From Flavobacterium sp. (GTDB lineage: Bacteria > Bacteroidota > Bacteroidia > Flavobacteriales > Flavobacteriaceae), in contig JAHEBK010000086.1 of NCBI GenBank assembly GCA_024642295.1, positions 1-7,124 of the forward strand: 7,124 nucleotides of DNA. Reading direction: 5' to 3'. Position numbers and translations under genes: made by a program. Position 1 is the first letter of the stretch, and every line of letters begins with the position of its first letter. The notes beneath the pieces are model-generated. The model was not told the DNA's origin. It did not search any database and was given only the letters and a program-made list of their open reading frames with translations. Of the stretch, positions 6,110 to 7,124 are shown piece by piece.

Positions 6110-6874
6110 TTGAAAGTATATTTTTTAGGCACAGGTACCTCTCAAGGAATTCCAATTATTGGAAGTGATCACCCCGTTTGTTTAAGTGTAGACACTAAGG
6201 ATAAGCGGTTGAGAGTTTCCATATTGATTTATTGGGATGACTATTCTATTGTAGTGGATTGTGGTCCTGATTTTAGACAGCAAATGCTTGCAGCTAACTG
6301 TAAAAAAGTGGATACTATCCTTTTTACGCACGAACATGCTGACCATACTGCAGGATTAGATGATATTCGTCCATTTAATTTTAGACAAGGAGAAATGCCT
6401 ATTTATGCTCATGCTAGAGTTATTGAAAATCTAAAAATGCGTTTTGATTATGTTTTTGAAACCGTAAATAAATACCCTGGAGCGCCTTCTGTTAAAGTAC
6501 ATGAGGTTGTTAATAACAAGAATTTTTTATTAGGAAATAAAGAAATTATTCCTGTTAATGTGATGCATGGAGATTTACAAGTCTTTGGGTATCGAATTGA
6601 TGACTTTGCTTATTTGACAGATGTAAAGACTATTGAAGAAGAAGAAATTTCAAAGCTTAAGAACTTAAAAGTATTGGTTGTAAATGCCTTGCGTGAAGAA
6701 CCACATTTTTCACATTTTAATTTGCAGGAAGCATTAGATTTTATTGCTTTGGTGCAACCAGAAAGAGCTTATTTGACTCATATTAGTCATATAATGGGTT
6801 TTCATGAAGAAGTTCAAAAAAAATTGCCTGAAAATGTTTTTTTAGCATACGATAATTTAGAAATCAATTTATAA
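6110..6874 (+). CDS. PhnP-like metallo-beta-lactamase-fold hydrolase
   Basis: A 254-residue cytoplasmic hydrolase of the PhnP/RNase Z-like branch, members of which cleave phosphodiesters; its substrate here is unknown. The start is TTG at 6110-6112: an in-frame TAA lies nine bases upstream and the family N-terminus (MKVYFLGTGTSQGIP) begins exactly there. Metal ligands are visible: HEHADH (His74, His76, Asp78, His79), His153 in VMHGD, Asp171 in YLTDV, and His224 in YLTHISH. The family's structural zinc loop, usually GCxCxVC, is changed to GSDHPVC (18-24), so Ser19 and His21 replace two cysteines while Cys24 and the later His227 remain. PHFSHFNLQEAL (198-209) is another family-like block. No phosphonate-use genes lie nearby, so a C-P lyase role is not supported and I give no gene symbol. 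It is followed after 12 bases by a small anchored protein, probably in one operon. Confidence 0.9.
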   Translation: MKVYFLGTGTSQGIPIIGSDHPVCLSVDTKDKRLRVSILIYWDDYSIVVDCGPDFRQQMLAANCKKVDTILFTHEHADHTAGLDDIRPFNFRQGEMPIYAHARVIENLKMRFDYVFETVNKYPGAPSVKVHEVVNNKNFLLGNKEIIPVNVMHGDLQVFGYRIDDFAYLTDVKTIEEEEISKLKNLKVLVVNALREEPHFSHFNLQEALDFIALVQPERAYLTHISHIMGFHEEVQKKLPENVFLAYDNLEINL

Positions 6875-6886
6875 TTTACATTTAGA

Positions 6887-7124
6887 ATGAAAAGATCATT
6901 TTTACTCTACGCCTTTATATTATTAATATTAATCAATATTTTTACCTATGCTTTTTATAGTAAAGAGGTAGTGTTTGAACAAACGAGATACGAACGTGTA
7001 ACCAAGAAATTAAAAGACAGTTTGGCTTCAGTCAAAACTAAATGGAACGATGCGGCTTATTTTTCATTAGAGAAAAACGAAAATGCACAAAATTATTTTT
7101 ATAATGAAAATGTTGAAAAATCCA
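6887..7124 (+). CDS. Small membrane-anchored protein of unknown function, N-terminal part (cut by window edge)
   Basis: An ATG at 6887-6889 opens a frame that runs off the right edge after 79 codons. MKRS is followed by a hydrophobic segment at about 5-23 (FLLYAFILLILINIFTYAF), which is a signal anchor or uncleaved signal; no lipobox cysteine is present. The rest is charged and helical (TRYERVTKKLKDSLASVK at about 38-55, a possible coiled coil), then an aromatic and asparagine-rich stretch (AAYFSLEKNENAQNYFYNEN). The body would face the periplasm. It begins 12 bases after the hydrolase stop with no terminator between, so the two are probably co-transcribed. I recall similar short anchored proteins in flavobacteria but no function; the domain content beyond residue 79 cannot be seen. 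Confidence 0.8.
   Translation, partial: MKRSFLLYAFILLILINIFTYAFYSKEVVFEQTRYERVTKKLKDSLASVKTKWNDAAYFSLEKNENAQNYFYNENVEKS

Noticed and set aside
6110..6874. Naming this gene phnP in a phosphonate pathway
   Set aside because: The fold and active site match the PhnP branch, but no C-P lyase genes are nearby and the structural zinc loop differs.

Overview
The window is AT-rich DNA that reads as a chromosomal segment of a Flavobacterium-like member of the Bacteroidota. The evidence is the protein style of all the genes, the scarcity of Shine-Dalgarno sequences, A-rich leaders, and several matches to the flavobacterial -7 promoter element (TAnnTTTG). I see no tRNA, rRNA, CRISPR array, insertion sequence or phage gene. 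Most of it looks like ordinary core-genome housekeeping DNA.

Layout. Positions 1-577 (minus) hold the N-terminal 192 codons of hemN, the radical-SAM oxygen-independent coproporphyrinogen III oxidase of heme synthesis; its C-terminus lies off the left edge. A minus-strand terminator (669-700) separates it from a 651-residue DUF349 protein (728-2683, minus) made of five helical repeats behind an acidic N-terminus. Next comes a very AT-rich spacer of about 630 bases (2684-3311). It has no ATG-started gene, but it contains an open frame for a small basic, single-helix membrane peptide (about 2958-3161) that ends in a terminator-like hairpin. Positions 3312-4454 (plus) encode a membrane-anchored or exported formylglycine-generating enzyme (sulfatase-modifying factor) with both catalytic cysteines. 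A symmetrical bidirectional terminator (4467-4509) separates it from a convergent 486-residue conserved protein of unknown function (4551-6011, minus). A short divergent promoter region (about 6012-6109) then leads into a PhnP-like metallo-beta-lactamase-fold hydrolase (6110-6874, plus, TTG start). Twelve bases later begins a small membrane-anchored protein of unknown function (6887 to the right edge), probably in the same operon.

The genes do not form one pathway. The transcription units are mostly single genes insulated by terminators; the only clear operon-like pair is the hydrolase and the anchored protein at the right edge. The points most worth follow-up are the unknown 486-residue family, the genuine (two-cysteine) formylglycine-generating enzyme with no sulfatase beside it, the altered structural metal site of the PhnP-like hydrolase, and the orphan small membrane ORF. 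I did not find convincing evidence of a new multi-gene system.
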